Source: Luteibacter aegosomatissinici
Lineage (GTDB): Bacteria > Pseudomonadota > Gammaproteobacteria > Xanthomonadales > Rhodanobacteraceae
Length of the DNA: 64,000 nucleotides
Direction of reading: 5' to 3'
Assembly (NCBI RefSeq): GCF_023078495.1
Contig: NZ_CP095742.1
Span: 2,976,001-3,040,000 of the forward strand
Below, one piece after another: positions 57,101 to 64,000 of this stretch. Both the position numbers and the translations under genes were made by a program. Each line of letters opens with the position of its first letter. The stretch's first letter is position 1. Below the pieces are notes generated by a model. The model was not told the origin of the DNA. It did not search any database and saw only the letters and a list, made by a program, of their open reading frames with translations.

Positions 57101-59947
57101 GTTCCCCGAGAGGGTAAGCGCGCTCGCACCGTTCTTGGTCAGGCTCCCCGCACCCGTGATCGTGCCACCCAGTGCGAGGGTGTTACTTCCCGCTACCGTG
57201 AGGTTTGCGCCCAGGTTGACGTTATTCGCCAGCGAGAGGGCGGTGTTCGCATCGAGCGAACCCGCGCCACTGACCGTGAGCGTGCCTGTCCCGAGCGCAC
57301 CCGCGTTACCGAGGACGAGTCCACCGGCACTCAGGTTCACGCCACCGCCGAACGTATTTGCGCCATTCAGCGTGGTCGTGCCCGAGCCGGCCTTCACCAG
57401 GCCGCCCGTCGCCGTGCCCGTGATCGTGCTGCCGACGGTCTGGTTCGTCGCATCGCCAAAGGTCAGGACATTGCCGCCCAGCGCCACGGTCGTGCCAGCG
57501 ACGCCGGATAGCGCACCGATCGTCTGGTTACCCGCAGCGGAGATATCGAACACGCTGCCGACGCCGCTCAACGTCACCGCATTGCTCGCTGCCAGGCGCC
57601 CGCCGGCGCCGAGCGCTACGGTGCCCTCGGCGATGTTGAGGCCACCGGTGAATGTGTTCACGCCGCCCAGCGTGAGCGTCGACGCACCGTTCTTTACCAG
57701 GCCGCCCGCGCCGGAGATCACGCCGCCAAACGTGAGCGGCTGGCCGCCCAATACGTTGAGCGATGCGCCACCGTTGAGCGCAATGTTGTTCGCGATAGAT
57801 CGCGATCCGTTGGCGTCGACCGTCACCGCACCGTTGACCGTCAGCGTGTTGGTGCCCAGCGCATGGTCATGGCCCAGCAACAGGCCACCCGCATTGACGG
57901 TGAGACCACCGCTGAAGGTGTTGTCACCCGAGAGCGTAAGCAACGAGGCACCGTTCTTGACCAACGTGCCCGTGCCGCCGATGACGCCACCGAGCACCAG
58001 CGGGTTCCCGCCTCCCAGCGTTAGTGAGGACGCTGCACCCAGGTTCACGGCATTACCCAGGGTGACGGCTGCCGTGCTGTCCAGTGTGACCCCTGCACCG
58101 CCGACCGAAAGCGTGCCCGCACCCAGCGCGTTGTCATTGCCCACCTGCAGGCCGCCGCCATTCAGCGCGACGCCACCGGTGAAGTTGCTATTACCCGACA
58201 GTGTCTGCACACCCGTGCCCTGCTTCACCAGGCCACCGCTGCCGGTGATGGCGCCGGCGTAGCTCGTGCTGCCAATACCGTTCAAGGTGAGCGTATGCGT
58301 GCCCAGGCTGATGCCACCGGCACCCGCCAACGAGCCGATGGTCTGGTTGGCCGCCCCCGACAGATCCATGCTGGTACCGGCACCCAGCGACAAGGCACCC
58401 GTCGGCGAGAGTGAACCTGCCGGCCCCACGATGAACGTGCCGCCGGTGATGCTGAAGCCGCCGGTGAGCGAGCTGGCGCCATTGAGTGTGAGTGCGCCGG
58501 TCCCGCTCTTCAGCACGCTGCCCGCGCCCGAAAGCGATCCGCCAAGGGTCAACGGGTTGCTTCCGAGCAGGTTGAGCGTGCCGGCATTGACCACCACGTT
58601 GTTCGCGATGCCGAAGGTCGCGCTGGTATCGAGCGACGCGCTGCCGCCCACCGTGAGCGTGCCCGTACCCAGCGCCCCGGCGTTGGTCAGCAGCAGGCCG
58701 CCCGCATTGAGGTTCACGCCGCCGCTGAACAGGTTGGCTCCGCCAAGGGTGACGACGCCGGTATTCGTGACATTGAGGCCGCCAGTACCCGTCAGGAGGC
58801 CATTCAGCGCAAAGGGGATGCTCCCACCTAACCCCAGCCGGCCGTTGAGCGTCATGTTGTTGGTGAGCGCCAGCCCGGCGCCCGACGCAGCGATGGTTCC
58901 CCCATTAGCCGTGATTGCGCCGGTACCGAACGCCCCCGCGTTGTCGAAGGTGACCAGGCCGCTGTTGATCGTCGTATCTGTGCCAGCTACCGCGCCTGCG
59001 AGGGCCCAGCTGCCGCTATTGATGAGCAGGTGTTCGAACTGCACGTATTGCGCGGCGTTGACCTGGCCCGTGCCGCCCTTTCCGCCATCCTGCAGCACAA
59101 GCGTATCGTTGGTGCTCGAGCCGCCATACACGATACCCGGGCCCGAAAGGTTCACGTTGATCGCCACCAGCCCCAGGTCAAGCTGGACACCATCACTGGA
59201 GACACTCGAGCCAGACATGGCCGTGAACGTGTTGCCCGTGACCGTGTTGCCCAGATTGATGCTGCCGTGGACGGTGCCATTGTTGATGAACGTGTTGCCC
59301 CGGTTCGCCGTCGCCGAGGGAGCGAAGCCGATGCGTCCCGTAATGGTTCCGTTGTTGACCATGTTGGTCTGGGCGCCGCCATAAGACACGATGCCGGTGG
59401 CATCGGCCGTCTTGATGGTGCCGCTGCCAAGGATCGACATCTCGATGGTGCCGTCGTTGGTGATGTTGGTCGTACCGGTGGCCCCGTTTTGCAGTTGCAA
59501 GGCCTGGCCTCCGACCCCAAGCAGCGAGCCGACATTGAACAGGCCGCGGATGATGCCGGTGCCCTGATTGTTGATATTGATTGTGTTCGAGCCGGTATTG
59601 CCTGCGAATACCGCACCGCTCACCAAAGCGATGCCGCCACCGTAGGCCGGGTCGATAATGCCCGCGTTGTTCAACGTGATGCCGTTGCCCGTGAGGTTCA
59701 GCGACGGCCCACCGGCGATCAGGGGTGCAGTGAAGACACCGCCCGATGCCAGGTTTACCGTGACGCCACCTGTGGCGATGGTCGGCTGTCCGTAGATCGT
59801 GCCAGTGCAGTTGTAGGTCGCGCTGGATTGCACGCATTGCGCGGCAACCACGGTCGGTATGAAAGGTGCGGCTAACAGCGCGGCCAGCGAAAGATAGATG
59901 CCCTTGCGGCGTGGAAAGGTATGTACGGTCGCTGCGCGCTTGCTCAT
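48176..59947 (-). CDS. Giant autotransporter (type V secretion) with tandem beta-helix repeats, 3,923 aa
   Basis: The start MSKRAATVHTFPRRKGIYLS at 59947 has GGGGGAGA upstream; a longer frame to 60103 lacks a signal peptide. The signal peptide is LAALLAAPFIPTVVAA. The passenger (about residues 37-3,640) is built from autotransporter-associated beta-strand repeats (pattern TYTGGTTINAGTLALGAGGS). At least 15 larger units recur, each containing an F/L-D-I/L-S...Q-x-x-G-x-L motif (FDISGAGANQTVGAL and variants), in a superperiod of roughly 200 residues. A pertactin-like junction precedes the last 280-300 residues, a 12-strand autotransporter barrel ending in Phe (GVRWNF). Almost no Cys, as usual for surface-exposed beta-helices. 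An adhesin or aggregation factor is the usual role, but the target is unknown. A palindromic REP follows the stop. Confidence 0.92.
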   Translation of the reverse strand: MSKRAATVHTFPRRKGIYLSLAALLAAPFIPTVVAAQCVQSSATYNCTGTIYGQPTIATGGVTVNLASGGVFTAPLIAGGPSLNLTGNGITLNNAGIIDPAYGGGIALVSGAVFAGNTGSNTININNQGTGIIRGLFNVGSLLGVGGQALQLQNGATGTTNITNDGTIEMSILGSGTIKTADATGIVSYGGAQTNMVNNGTITGRIGFAPSATANRGNTFINNGTVHGSINLGNTVTGNTFTAMSGSSVSSDGVQLDLGLVAINVNLSGPGIVYGGSSTNDTLVLQDGGKGGTGQVNAAQYVQFEHLLINSGSWALAGAVAGTDTTINSGLVTFDNAGAFGTGAITANGGTIAASGAGLALTNNMTLNGRLGLGGSIPFALNGLLTGTGGLNVTNTGVVTLGGANLFSGGVNLNAGGLLLTNAGALGTGTLTVGGSASLDTSATFGIANNVVVNAGTLNLLGSNPLTLGGSLSGAGSVLKSGTGALTLNGASSLTGGFSITGGTFIVGPAGSLSPTGALSLGAGTSMDLSGAANQTIGSLAGAGGISLGTHTLTLNGIGSTSYAGAITGSGGLVKQGTGVQTLSGNSNFTGGVALNGGGLQVGNDNALGAGTLSVGGAGVTLDSTAAVTLGNAVNLGAASSLTLGGGNPLVLGGVIGGTGTLVKNGASLLTLSGDNTFSGGLTVNAGGLLLGHDHALGTNTLTVNGAVTVDANGSRSIANNIALNGGASLNVLGGQPLTFGGVISGAGGLVKNGASTLTLGGVNTFTGGLNIAEGTVALGAGGRLAASNAVTLSGVGSVFDISAAGNQTIGALSGVAGTTVALGGNVLTFGDATNQTVGSTITGTATGGLVKAGSGTTTLNGANTFGGGVNLSAGGLVLGNAGALGTGTLTVSGAGSLDANTALSLANNVNLGANLTVAGSNTLALGGTITGAGSLTKNGASALTLSGNNNFTGGVNLNGGTLQLNNSNAMGTGALNVGASSTLGAIGPLALSNNVNLGGSSVLTLPGAQGLALDGVVAGTGGLTKSGASLLTLNGANTFSGGVNLTGGSLLLGNSSALGTGALNVGGTVNLDTTAALNVGNGVNLLGGSTLAVQGSQALTLGGTIAGTGTLTKTGASALTLNGANTFTGGVNLNAGGLVLGNANALGVGGALNVGGNATIDTSAPVAVGNAVNLASGVSLDVLGSNALTLAGAVNGAGSLVKDGASTLTLAGINGYTGGTTINAGTLALGAGAQLAAGGSVNLAGAGGTFDISGAGANQTVGALSGVAGSTLALGGNSLTFGNGTNTTINSTITGTGGLTKAGAGVVTLGGASTLGGGLALNAGGLVVGNNNALGTGALTVAGAATLDSNGPIALANNIALNAGLTVLGNNALTLNGVLSGAGSLTKNGAATLTLTGLNTYTGGTNVTAGTLALGAGAGLASTGTVTLSAGATLDLSAGNGTQQVGTLAGSGTVNLGANTITVGSATNGTFAGSVAGTGGLIKIGTGTETLTGTNTYTGGTLINAGTLAIGAGGSLASTGAVALTGPGTGFNISAGGNQTIGVLNGVAGSTVTLGGSTLTLGGVANGAYDGLIAGTGALVKNGPSTQELGGANTFSGGVTLNAGGLLVGNNGALGTGTLSVAGNGSLDANTAVTLNNNVALGAGNALDLQGSNAMTLAGTISGAGALVKDGAATVTLTGVNTYTGGTTINAGTLALGTGGRLAATGDVDLAVAGAAFDISASGSNQTIGALSGVAGTTVGLGARTLTFGNATDRTFAGAITGTGGIVKVGAGVETLSGASTYSGGTLLNAGGLVVGNNSALGTGSLTVGGVTTLDSNGPVALANNVVLNAGLTVLGNNALTLGGVISGAGGLTKNGAATLTLTGANTYTGGTNVNAGTLALGAGGSLSTAGTVNLASGATLDISGGSGTQSVGALTGTGTVALGANTVALGGAGNGSFGGVIAGTGGVVKQGAGTQTLTGASTFTGGTTINAGTLVLGAGGSLAATGAVNLAAPGTVFDISGGGAQAIGALNGVAGSAVSLGSNTLTLGGVGNATYNGTIGGTGGLVKNGAGVQVLGGTNTYTGGTTINGGTLALGAGGSLAVGGDVNLTNAGAAFDISASGANQTIGSLSGVAGTNVNLGGQSLAFGNATNHAFDGVISGTGGLVKIGSGIEELGGANTFSGGITLIAGGLQVGNDAALGTGVLTVAGASSLDSTAPVTLTNNMVLNANLTVPGSSNLTLSGNLAGTGGLIKNGNALLTLNGANTYTGDTEINAGTLALGANASLYAGGIVYLADGALFDLSAGNGTQTFGTLIGSGMVNIGGNNINVGGPADGTFSGSIGGTGSLTKVGTGTETLTGTNTYTGGTFIDEGTLAIGAGGSLAAAGAVTLTAPGTTFDITAADPQVIGVLNGVAGSTVTLGGNSLTLAGAANGAYDGLITGTGSLVKSGPSVQELGGANTFSGGVTLNAGGLLLGDNGALGTGTLSVAGNATLDTNKALNISNDVDIAAGTTLDLLGSNAVTFGGTFSGAGGLVKDGASTVTLTGANTYSGGTTINAGTLAIGAGGSLSDTGALNLAGTGNFDISGAGGTQTVGSLGGSAGTTVTLGGNSLALGGATDNAYDGVITGSGGLIKDGAGTQTLNGANTFTGGVTLNAGGLVVGNNAALGTGSLTVGGASTLDSNTAVTLANDIVLNAGLDVLGTHDMTLNGDISGTGSLSKDGAATLTLNGTNTYTGGTYINAGTLALGAGASLAATGVVNLASGATFDLSAGNGTQQFGTLVGDGTVNLGANALVVGGPTDGTFGGSIAGTGSVTKVGTGTETLTGANTYTGGTFIDAGILAIGAGGSLAPNGAVTLNAAGTGFDISGANSNQTIGSLAGVAGSDVTLGANTLVLGGVGNASFNGTISGTGSLVKNGAGVQLLGGPNTFSGGVTLNAGTLVVGDGAALGTGALTVGGSATLDAAAPVTLANDVALNAGLTVAGSNDTTLAGVVSGAGSLTKNGAATLTLTGANTYTGGTTINAGTLAIGAGGSLSPAGAVNLAGTGTFDISAGGDQSIATLSGVTGSTVALGGNTLTLGGATDATVDSTITGTGGLVKNGAANLTLGGANLFSGGVTLNAGGLILGNDQALGTGTLTVGGPASLGGTGALTLANNIALNADLNTTGDDPLTLNGDISGAGRLFKVNLKVLTLNGNNTYTGGTTVDGGTVVVGSDNALGTGDLAINGATLQAGTTVTLPNTVSVGSNGATVDGPNDLTLNGALSGSGGLDKEGSGTLTLGGSLADYTGNLTVNAGTLHALDSYTGTVAVGAGGTATFTGPANSITAGTIAGTLNLGGGDLNVSYGNLPDVTGTVNGDAGSTLNITGSGEGSLANGVFNGIGNLNTGSGTLVVGAGTNVTFTGGTTVGGNLVVNGTLGGPVAVGNGGLTGGGTITGPVTVDSGTIAPGGIPGATGAAAPSGTAGTVLTTGGLNLGAGSTTVININPAGTSDSIVSTGPTTVGGTLATTPTGNGTYGSSTKYAIVKSTAGGIRSNYIRIVKNGLPFLDEGVTTEGDTVYVTLTQAGTGGPVTPGGEGIQFDQFPGLSSNETAVATALQNTAAAGTNQLPSLLSYLRGLNESQVLGAFNSLTGETYASAAQAELGGQSQYQDSLFYRLKLDRDTGERGTAVFAEPYTSSSDLSSSANVARADYRIHGIIVGTDTDITPDFRAGAHVNLANARTEVHSRGDYTDVDQAAIGLHALYFNDQQFWIEGLASYGWHDADSRRRIAVGSYTPQARGDYDGKATNGAIETGFRFNLSQGMHLEPFVGAYYSKVKYDSFTEKGAGDADLKVGKASATSMQYGAGLRLSGDVDLGVQGTKLHPIAMVRYLHNTRDDNVSVNNSFAGAPTESFTVEGSRPMKNHWQGALGASFDFTPAASAFVYYSTDRASHTRSDAVNLGVRWNF

Positions 59948-60176
59948 CGGAAATCTCCCCCGACCATGTCCATGGTGGTTTCCCCGGCAGCTTAGGCAGT
60001 CGTAGCACGGGCGGACTGCACGAATAGGGCATTGCACTAAGCGAATAAGGCAAGGATGGCCGTCATGGCTCGTCACACGGCACACACGTTGCTTAATCGA
60101 CACGCGTCAAAAACACATAACCTTGCCGCCTGCCGGGTTACCAACGACCCGTATGCACTAATGCGGAGTGAGGGCC

Positions 60177-62324
60177 ATGCGGCGAGGCAGGAAAATTCTG
60201 GCGTGGGTGATCGGCATCTTCCTGCTGCTGATTATCGCGATCATCCTGTTCGTGGCCTTCTTCGACTGGAACCGGCTGAAGCCCACGATCAATGAAAAGG
60301 TTTCCGAGGCCATTGGCCGCCCCTTCGCCATCCAGGGCGACATCACCGCGCACTGGGCCCGGGAGCCGGGCCAGGGCGGCCTGGTCAGCCTCATTCCCTG
60401 GCCGCACTTCACCGCGCGGGATATCGTGGTAACCAACCCCAGCTGGGCGAAGAACAACCGGTTCGCCCACCTGGATACGATCGACTTCCGCCTGGCGCCC
60501 TTCCCGCTGATCGCCCACCGCATCGTGGTACCGGAGATCCGCCTGGGCCAGCCGGCCATTGCGCTGGAACGGCAGAAGGACGGTACGAACACGTGGACCT
60601 TCAAGCTGCCCGAGAGCAGCGGCCCCTCGGAGTGGCAGCTCGAACTCAATGCCATCGCCTTCGACAAGGGCCACATCGACCTGACGGATGCGCAGAACCA
60701 GATCACGATGGGTATCGATGTGACGCCATTGGGCCAGGGCATCCCCTTCGACGAGATCATGGCCCAGCAGGAGAAGGACTCGCGCGCGCAAGCCAGCAAG
60801 ACCACCGGCGCCAGCGCGAAGCAAATGGCAAAGAGCGACGCGGATGAAAAGGACCGCCAGGACGAGACCAAGAAAAAGCAGGTCTATCTGTTCGCGTGGG
60901 ATGCGAAGGGCACCTACAAGAAATCCACGATCGCCGCCAAGGCGCGCACCGGTGGCGTGCTCGCGTTGCGCGATGCCAACCGCCCTTTCCCTGTCCAGGC
61001 CGATGCGCGTTTTGGCGATACGCATATCGCGTTCGTCGGCACCCTCACCGACCCGATCAACATGGGCGCGCTGGATATCCGCCTGTGGTTCTCCGGTACC
61101 AGCATGTCGCACCTTTACGACCTGACCGGCGTGACGCTGCCTGATACACCGCCGTTCGCCACCGAGGGCCACCTGAAAGCGAACCTGAAGAAGAACAACA
61201 GCACGTTCGTGTACGAGAACTTCACCGGCAAGGTCGGCGGCAGCGACCTGGGCGGCACGCTCACCTTCAACACCGGCGGTGCGCGCCCCAGCCTGGTCGG
61301 CAACCTGAAATCAAACCAGTTGCTGTTTAGCGACCTGGCGCCACTGGTCGGCGGCGGTACGGATGCCGAGAAAGCCGAGCGCGGGGACGTCAAGAAGCAA
61401 CCGTCCGACAAGGTCCTGCCCGTGGAGCCGTTCAAGACGGACCGCTGGAACGCCATGGACGCGGATGTGCGCTTTGTCGGTGCAAAGATCGTGCATGGCG
61501 AGCGGCTGCCGATAAGCAACGTCGAAACGCACCTGATCATGAAGGACGCCGTGCTCACCCTGGATCCCCTGAAGTTCGGCGTAGCCGGCGGCACGGTGGG
61601 CAGCAATCTCCGCCTGGATGGATCAGCCGAGCCCTTGAAGGGCCGCCTCAACCTGGGCGCCCGCCACCTGAAGCTCAAGGAGCTGTTCCCCACCTTTGCC
61701 CCCATGCAGACCAGCTTCGGCGAGATGAACGGCGATGCGTCGTTTACGGCCGTAGGTAACTCCCCGGCGGCACTGCTGGGCTCGTCCAATGGCGAACTCA
61801 AGCTGCTGATCAACGACGGCGCGGTGAGCTCATCACTGCTTGAACTAGCCGGCCTCAACGTGGGCAGCTACGTCGTCAACCGTTTCTTCGGCGATGACGT
61901 GGTGAAGATCAATTGCATGGCGGCCGACCTCGTCTCCACCAACGGCGTCATGGAGTCGAAGGTGTTTGCACTGGATACCGAGAAAGCGCTGATCAACGTC
62001 AACGGCGATATCAACTTCAAGGACGAGAAGCTCAACCTCGATATCGTGCCGCATACCAAGGGCTTCCGCGTGTTCTCCTTGCGCTCGCCGCTGTACGTGC
62101 ATGGCACGTTTGCCAACCCCTCGCCGGGCGTGCATGCCGGCCCGCTCATCCTGCGTGGTGGTGGCGCCGTGGCGCTGTTCTTCGCGGCCCCGGTGGCCGC
62201 GCTCGCGCCGCTGATGGTGCCCGAGAGCGGCAAGGCCAACGCCGTGACCTGCCAGCCGCTGCTGGATGACCTGAAGAGTGCCCCGCCCAAGGCCCCGCCG
62301 CCGGGCAAGACCAACGCGAAATAA
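60177..62324 (+). CDS. AsmA-family protein, 715 aa
   Basis: The ATG at 60177 follows GGAG at nine bases. A single N-terminal helix (ILAWVIGIFLLLIIAIILFVAFFDW) anchors the protein in the inner membrane, with the large body in the periplasm. The AsmA signature is visible in RLKPTINEKVSEAIGRPFAIQGDI at the N-terminus and in the C-terminal DUF3971-like block (FRVFSLRSPLYVHGTFANPSPG). An acidic-basic low-complexity linker lies near residues 205-235. Proteins of this group are linked to lipid transport or outer membrane assembly; which is not decidable here. It is divergent from the autotransporter gene (229 bp apart). Confidence 0.9.
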   Translation: MRRGRKILAWVIGIFLLLIIAIILFVAFFDWNRLKPTINEKVSEAIGRPFAIQGDITAHWAREPGQGGLVSLIPWPHFTARDIVVTNPSWAKNNRFAHLDTIDFRLAPFPLIAHRIVVPEIRLGQPAIALERQKDGTNTWTFKLPESSGPSEWQLELNAIAFDKGHIDLTDAQNQITMGIDVTPLGQGIPFDEIMAQQEKDSRAQASKTTGASAKQMAKSDADEKDRQDETKKKQVYLFAWDAKGTYKKSTIAAKARTGGVLALRDANRPFPVQADARFGDTHIAFVGTLTDPINMGALDIRLWFSGTSMSHLYDLTGVTLPDTPPFATEGHLKANLKKNNSTFVYENFTGKVGGSDLGGTLTFNTGGARPSLVGNLKSNQLLFSDLAPLVGGGTDAEKAERGDVKKQPSDKVLPVEPFKTDRWNAMDADVRFVGAKIVHGERLPISNVETHLIMKDAVLTLDPLKFGVAGGTVGSNLRLDGSAEPLKGRLNLGARHLKLKELFPTFAPMQTSFGEMNGDASFTAVGNSPAALLGSSNGELKLLINDGAVSSSLLELAGLNVGSYVVNRFFGDDVVKINCMAADLVSTNGVMESKVFALDTEKALINVNGDINFKDEKLNLDIVPHTKGFRVFSLRSPLYVHGTFANPSPGVHAGPLILRGGGAVALFFAAPVAALAPLMVPESGKANAVTCQPLLDDLKSAPPKAPPPGKTNAK

Positions 62325-62368
62325 TACCCACAGCCGCCGCGGGCGGCTCGAACGGGTAAAGTGCGCGC

Positions 62369-63265
62369 ATGCCGCCGACCCGAAAAGCCCTCTTCCAGAT
62401 CCACTTCTGCGTCCTGCTATGGGGCTTCACGGCCATCCTCGGCAAGCTCATTACCCTCGCCGCTCTCCCGCTCGTGTGGTGGCGCATGCTGCTCGTCTCG
62501 GCCGCGCTCCTCTGCGTGCCACGCGTCTGGCGGGGGCTGCGCGCGACATCGCCGCGGCTGTTGCTGATCTACGCGGGCATCGGCGTGGTCGTGGCGCTGC
62601 ATTGGCTCACCTTCTACGGCGCGATCAAGCTGGCCAATGCCTCGGTGGCGGCCACCTGCATCGCCATGTGCCCGGCATTCCTGGCCATTGTCGAGCCGTG
62701 GATCGCAAAGCGTCCGTTTGAACCCAGGGAGCTGATGCTAGGGGCCGCCGTGATCCCGGGCGTCGCGCTGGTCGCGGGCGGCCTGCCGGGCGATATGCGC
62801 CTGGGCCTGGCCGTGGGCGTGCTCTCCGCGCTGTTCGTCGCCTTCTTCGGGGCGTTGAACAAGCGCTACATCGAGCATGCGGATTCGCTGACCGTGACCT
62901 GCGTGGAACTGGGTGCCGGGACGCTGTTTCTTACGGCGGCCGCCCCGTTCATGCCTGGCGCATCCTTCGTACTGCCCGATGCGCACGATGCGGTTCTGAT
63001 GGTGGTGCTGGCCTTTGGCTGCACCCTGCTGCCGTTCGCACTGGCGTTATCCGCGCTGCGCCACCTCTCCGCGTTTGCCACGCAGATGGTGACGAACCTG
63101 GAGCCGGTGTACGCCATCGTGCTGGCCATTCCGCTGCTGGGTGAGCAACGTGAGCTGGGCTGGGCGTTTTACCTTGGGGTGGCGGTCATCCTGGCTGCGG
63201 TGTTTGCGCATCCATTCCTGCATAGGGGCGAAAAGGCTGCGCCGTCCGACATCGTTGCGCCATGA
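62369..63265 (+). CDS. EamA/DMT-superfamily transporter, 298 aa
   Basis: A ten-helix inner-membrane permease with two EamA repeats (about residues 7-138 and 148-285). Typical features: LLWGFTAILGKLITLAALP, LHWLTFYGAIKLANASVAATCIA, and the second-half VLAFGCTLLPFALALSALRHLSAFATQMVTNLEPVYAIVLA. Substrates range from amino acids to purines; not predictable. It lies 44 bp downstream of the AsmA gene on the same strand. Confidence 0.92.
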   Translation: MPPTRKALFQIHFCVLLWGFTAILGKLITLAALPLVWWRMLLVSAALLCVPRVWRGLRATSPRLLLIYAGIGVVVALHWLTFYGAIKLANASVAATCIAMCPAFLAIVEPWIAKRPFEPRELMLGAAVIPGVALVAGGLPGDMRLGLAVGVLSALFVAFFGALNKRYIEHADSLTVTCVELGAGTLFLTAAAPFMPGASFVLPDAHDAVLMVVLAFGCTLLPFALALSALRHLSAFATQMVTNLEPVYAIVLAIPLLGEQRELGWAFYLGVAVILAAVFAHPFLHRGEKAAPSDIVAP

Positions 63266-63285
63266 ACGACCGGCGATAACCGCGG

Positions 63286-63405
63286 TTACGCCCGGCCGCG
63301 GGCCTTCATGGTGCGGGCACGGCGTGCGCGCTGGGCCGCCGAACGGCCTGAGCCCTTTTTACGGGGTGACGAACGCTTGGCCTGCGAACGCGGGCGGGAA
63401 GTCAT
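63286..63405 (-). CDS. Very small basic protein, 39 aa
   Basis: The frame is ATG 63405 to TAA 63286: MTSRPRSQAKRSSPRKKG, then a second Arg/Lys-rich half ending MKARGRA. More than a third of residues are Arg or Lys, with no acidic residue. GGAG lies nine bases before the ATG. It converges with the EamA gene. The composition is that of a nucleic-acid-binding or ribosome-associated peptide, or a spurious frame; I favour a gene because of the ribosome-binding site. Confidence 0.6.
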   Translation of the reverse strand: MTSRPRSQAKRSSPRKKGSGRSAAQRARRARTMKARGRA

Positions 63406-63483
63406 AGCGGGAATCTCCGGGGGAACTGCGGCCGGGAGAGCCGACTGTGCGGCCCGCCCGGTGAAAAACCCGCTAAGGGGTTG

Positions 63484-64000
63484 TCAGATAAGTTTGATTT
63501 CGCGCAGACGTTCCTGAAGGTACTCGTGCGCCGTGATCGGCTCGGGGTAGCGCTTCGGGTTATCGGGGGTCACGCACGACGGCAGCACATCCAGCACCAC
63601 ATCCGGATTCGGGTGCAGGAAGAACGGCACCGAATAGCGCGGCTTGCGGGCGGCATCGCCTGCCGGGTTGGTCACGCGGTGCGTCGTGGACGGGTACACG
63701 TGGTTGGTGAGACGCTGCAGCATGTCACCGATATTCACCACGATGGCATCGCCTTCACTGGTGATCGGCAGCCACTCGCCTTCGCGCGTAAGCACTTCGA
63801 GACCTGCGGTGCTGGCGCCGACCAGCAGGGTGATGAAGTTGATGTCCTCATGCGCACCGGCGCGCACGTTCGGCACATCGGTCTGCGTGATCGGCGGGTA
63901 GTGGATCGGGCGCAGGATGGAATTGCCCGAATTCACCTTGTCGTCGAAGAAGGTCTCGGGCAGGTTGATGTGCAGGGCCAGCGCACGCAGCACGCGGCTG
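63484..64000 (-). CDS. 2-oxoglutarate/Fe(II)-dependent oxygenase, isopenicillin N synthase-like (N-terminus cut by right edge)
   Basis: The C-terminal part of a non-heme iron oxygenase of the IPNS/DIOX family, ending IKLI at 63484. The iron site is visible: AGAHEDINFITLLVGA supplies the HxD pair, and the third His lies in STTHRVTNPAG. The 2-oxoglutarate Arg-x-Ser lies in KPRYSVPFF. The frame is open to the last bases of the window, so the gene starts beyond it. Substrate unknown. It is 78 bp upstream, on the same strand, of the small basic protein gene. Confidence 0.85.
   Translation of the reverse strand, partial: SRVLRALALHINLPETFFDDKVNSGNSILRPIHYPPITQTDVPNVRAGAHEDINFITLLVGASTAGLEVLTREGEWLPITSEGDAIVVNIGDMLQRLTNHVYPSTTHRVTNPAGDAARKPRYSVPFFLHPNPDVVLDVLPSCVTPDNPKRYPEPITAHEYLQERLREIKLI

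Noticed and set aside
48270-59875. Very long plus-strand open frames opposite the autotransporter (for example 51896-55042, 1,048 codons)
   Set aside because: They mirror the repeat-rich, GC-biased codons of the minus-strand gene. They lack ribosome-binding sites and domain-like composition (Pro/Val or Arg/Gly monotony).

Overview
The window comes from a GC-rich gammaproteobacterium, most likely of the Xanthomonadales/Lysobacterales line (Rhodanobacteraceae such as Luteibacter or Dyella would fit). This placement is inferred from gene content, from the aat-trxB-ftsK-lolA-rarA-serS gene set, and from GTAG-headed REP elements like the SMAG repeats of Stenotrophomonas. I could not run a database search.

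Region 1 (1 to about 11,090) is accessory DNA, apparently an integrated element whose right end lies at the 3' end of a tRNA-Ser(UGA) gene (11,089-11,178). A tyrosine recombinase (9,501-11,000) sits next to the tRNA. The element carries five proteins of unknown function (1-2,425), a minus-strand cluster in the order sensor kinase, cyclic-nucleotide-binding/thioredoxin-reductase-like flavoprotein, NarL-type response regulator (8,310 down to 2,737), and a small plus-strand pair, ribbon-helix-helix protein plus membrane protein, behind its own promoter. The left end lies outside the window.

Region 2 (11 to 34 kb) is core chromosome: serS, rarA, lolA, ftsK, ald, trxB and aat, in an order resembling that of Escherichia coli. 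Extra genes are interleaved: a second two-component sensor kinase, an FAD monooxygenase, a SRPBCC protein, an arylsulfatase, a membrane protein, and the DUF3999/DUF2339 membrane pair between rarA and lolA.

Region 3 (34 to 48 kb) is metabolic and regulatory: an MFS exporter, an RluA-type pseudouridine synthase, an HDOD protein, a lipoprotein, a membrane-anchored Mrr-like protein, a phosphoketolase-acetate kinase pathway, class I fumarase, a thioredoxin-domain protein, and a YqjI/YqjH-like regulator and ferric reductase operon. It contains six REP-type elements, mostly at convergent gene junctions. Some supply the stop codons of the adjacent genes. A roughly 257-bp long-armed inverted repeat lies between the thioredoxin-domain gene and the PadR-family gene.

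Region 4 (48 to 64 kb) is dominated by one giant autotransporter gene (about 3,920 residues, 48,176-59,947). It is followed by an AsmA-family protein, an EamA transporter, a very small basic protein, and a 2-oxoglutarate/Fe(II) oxygenase cut by the right edge.
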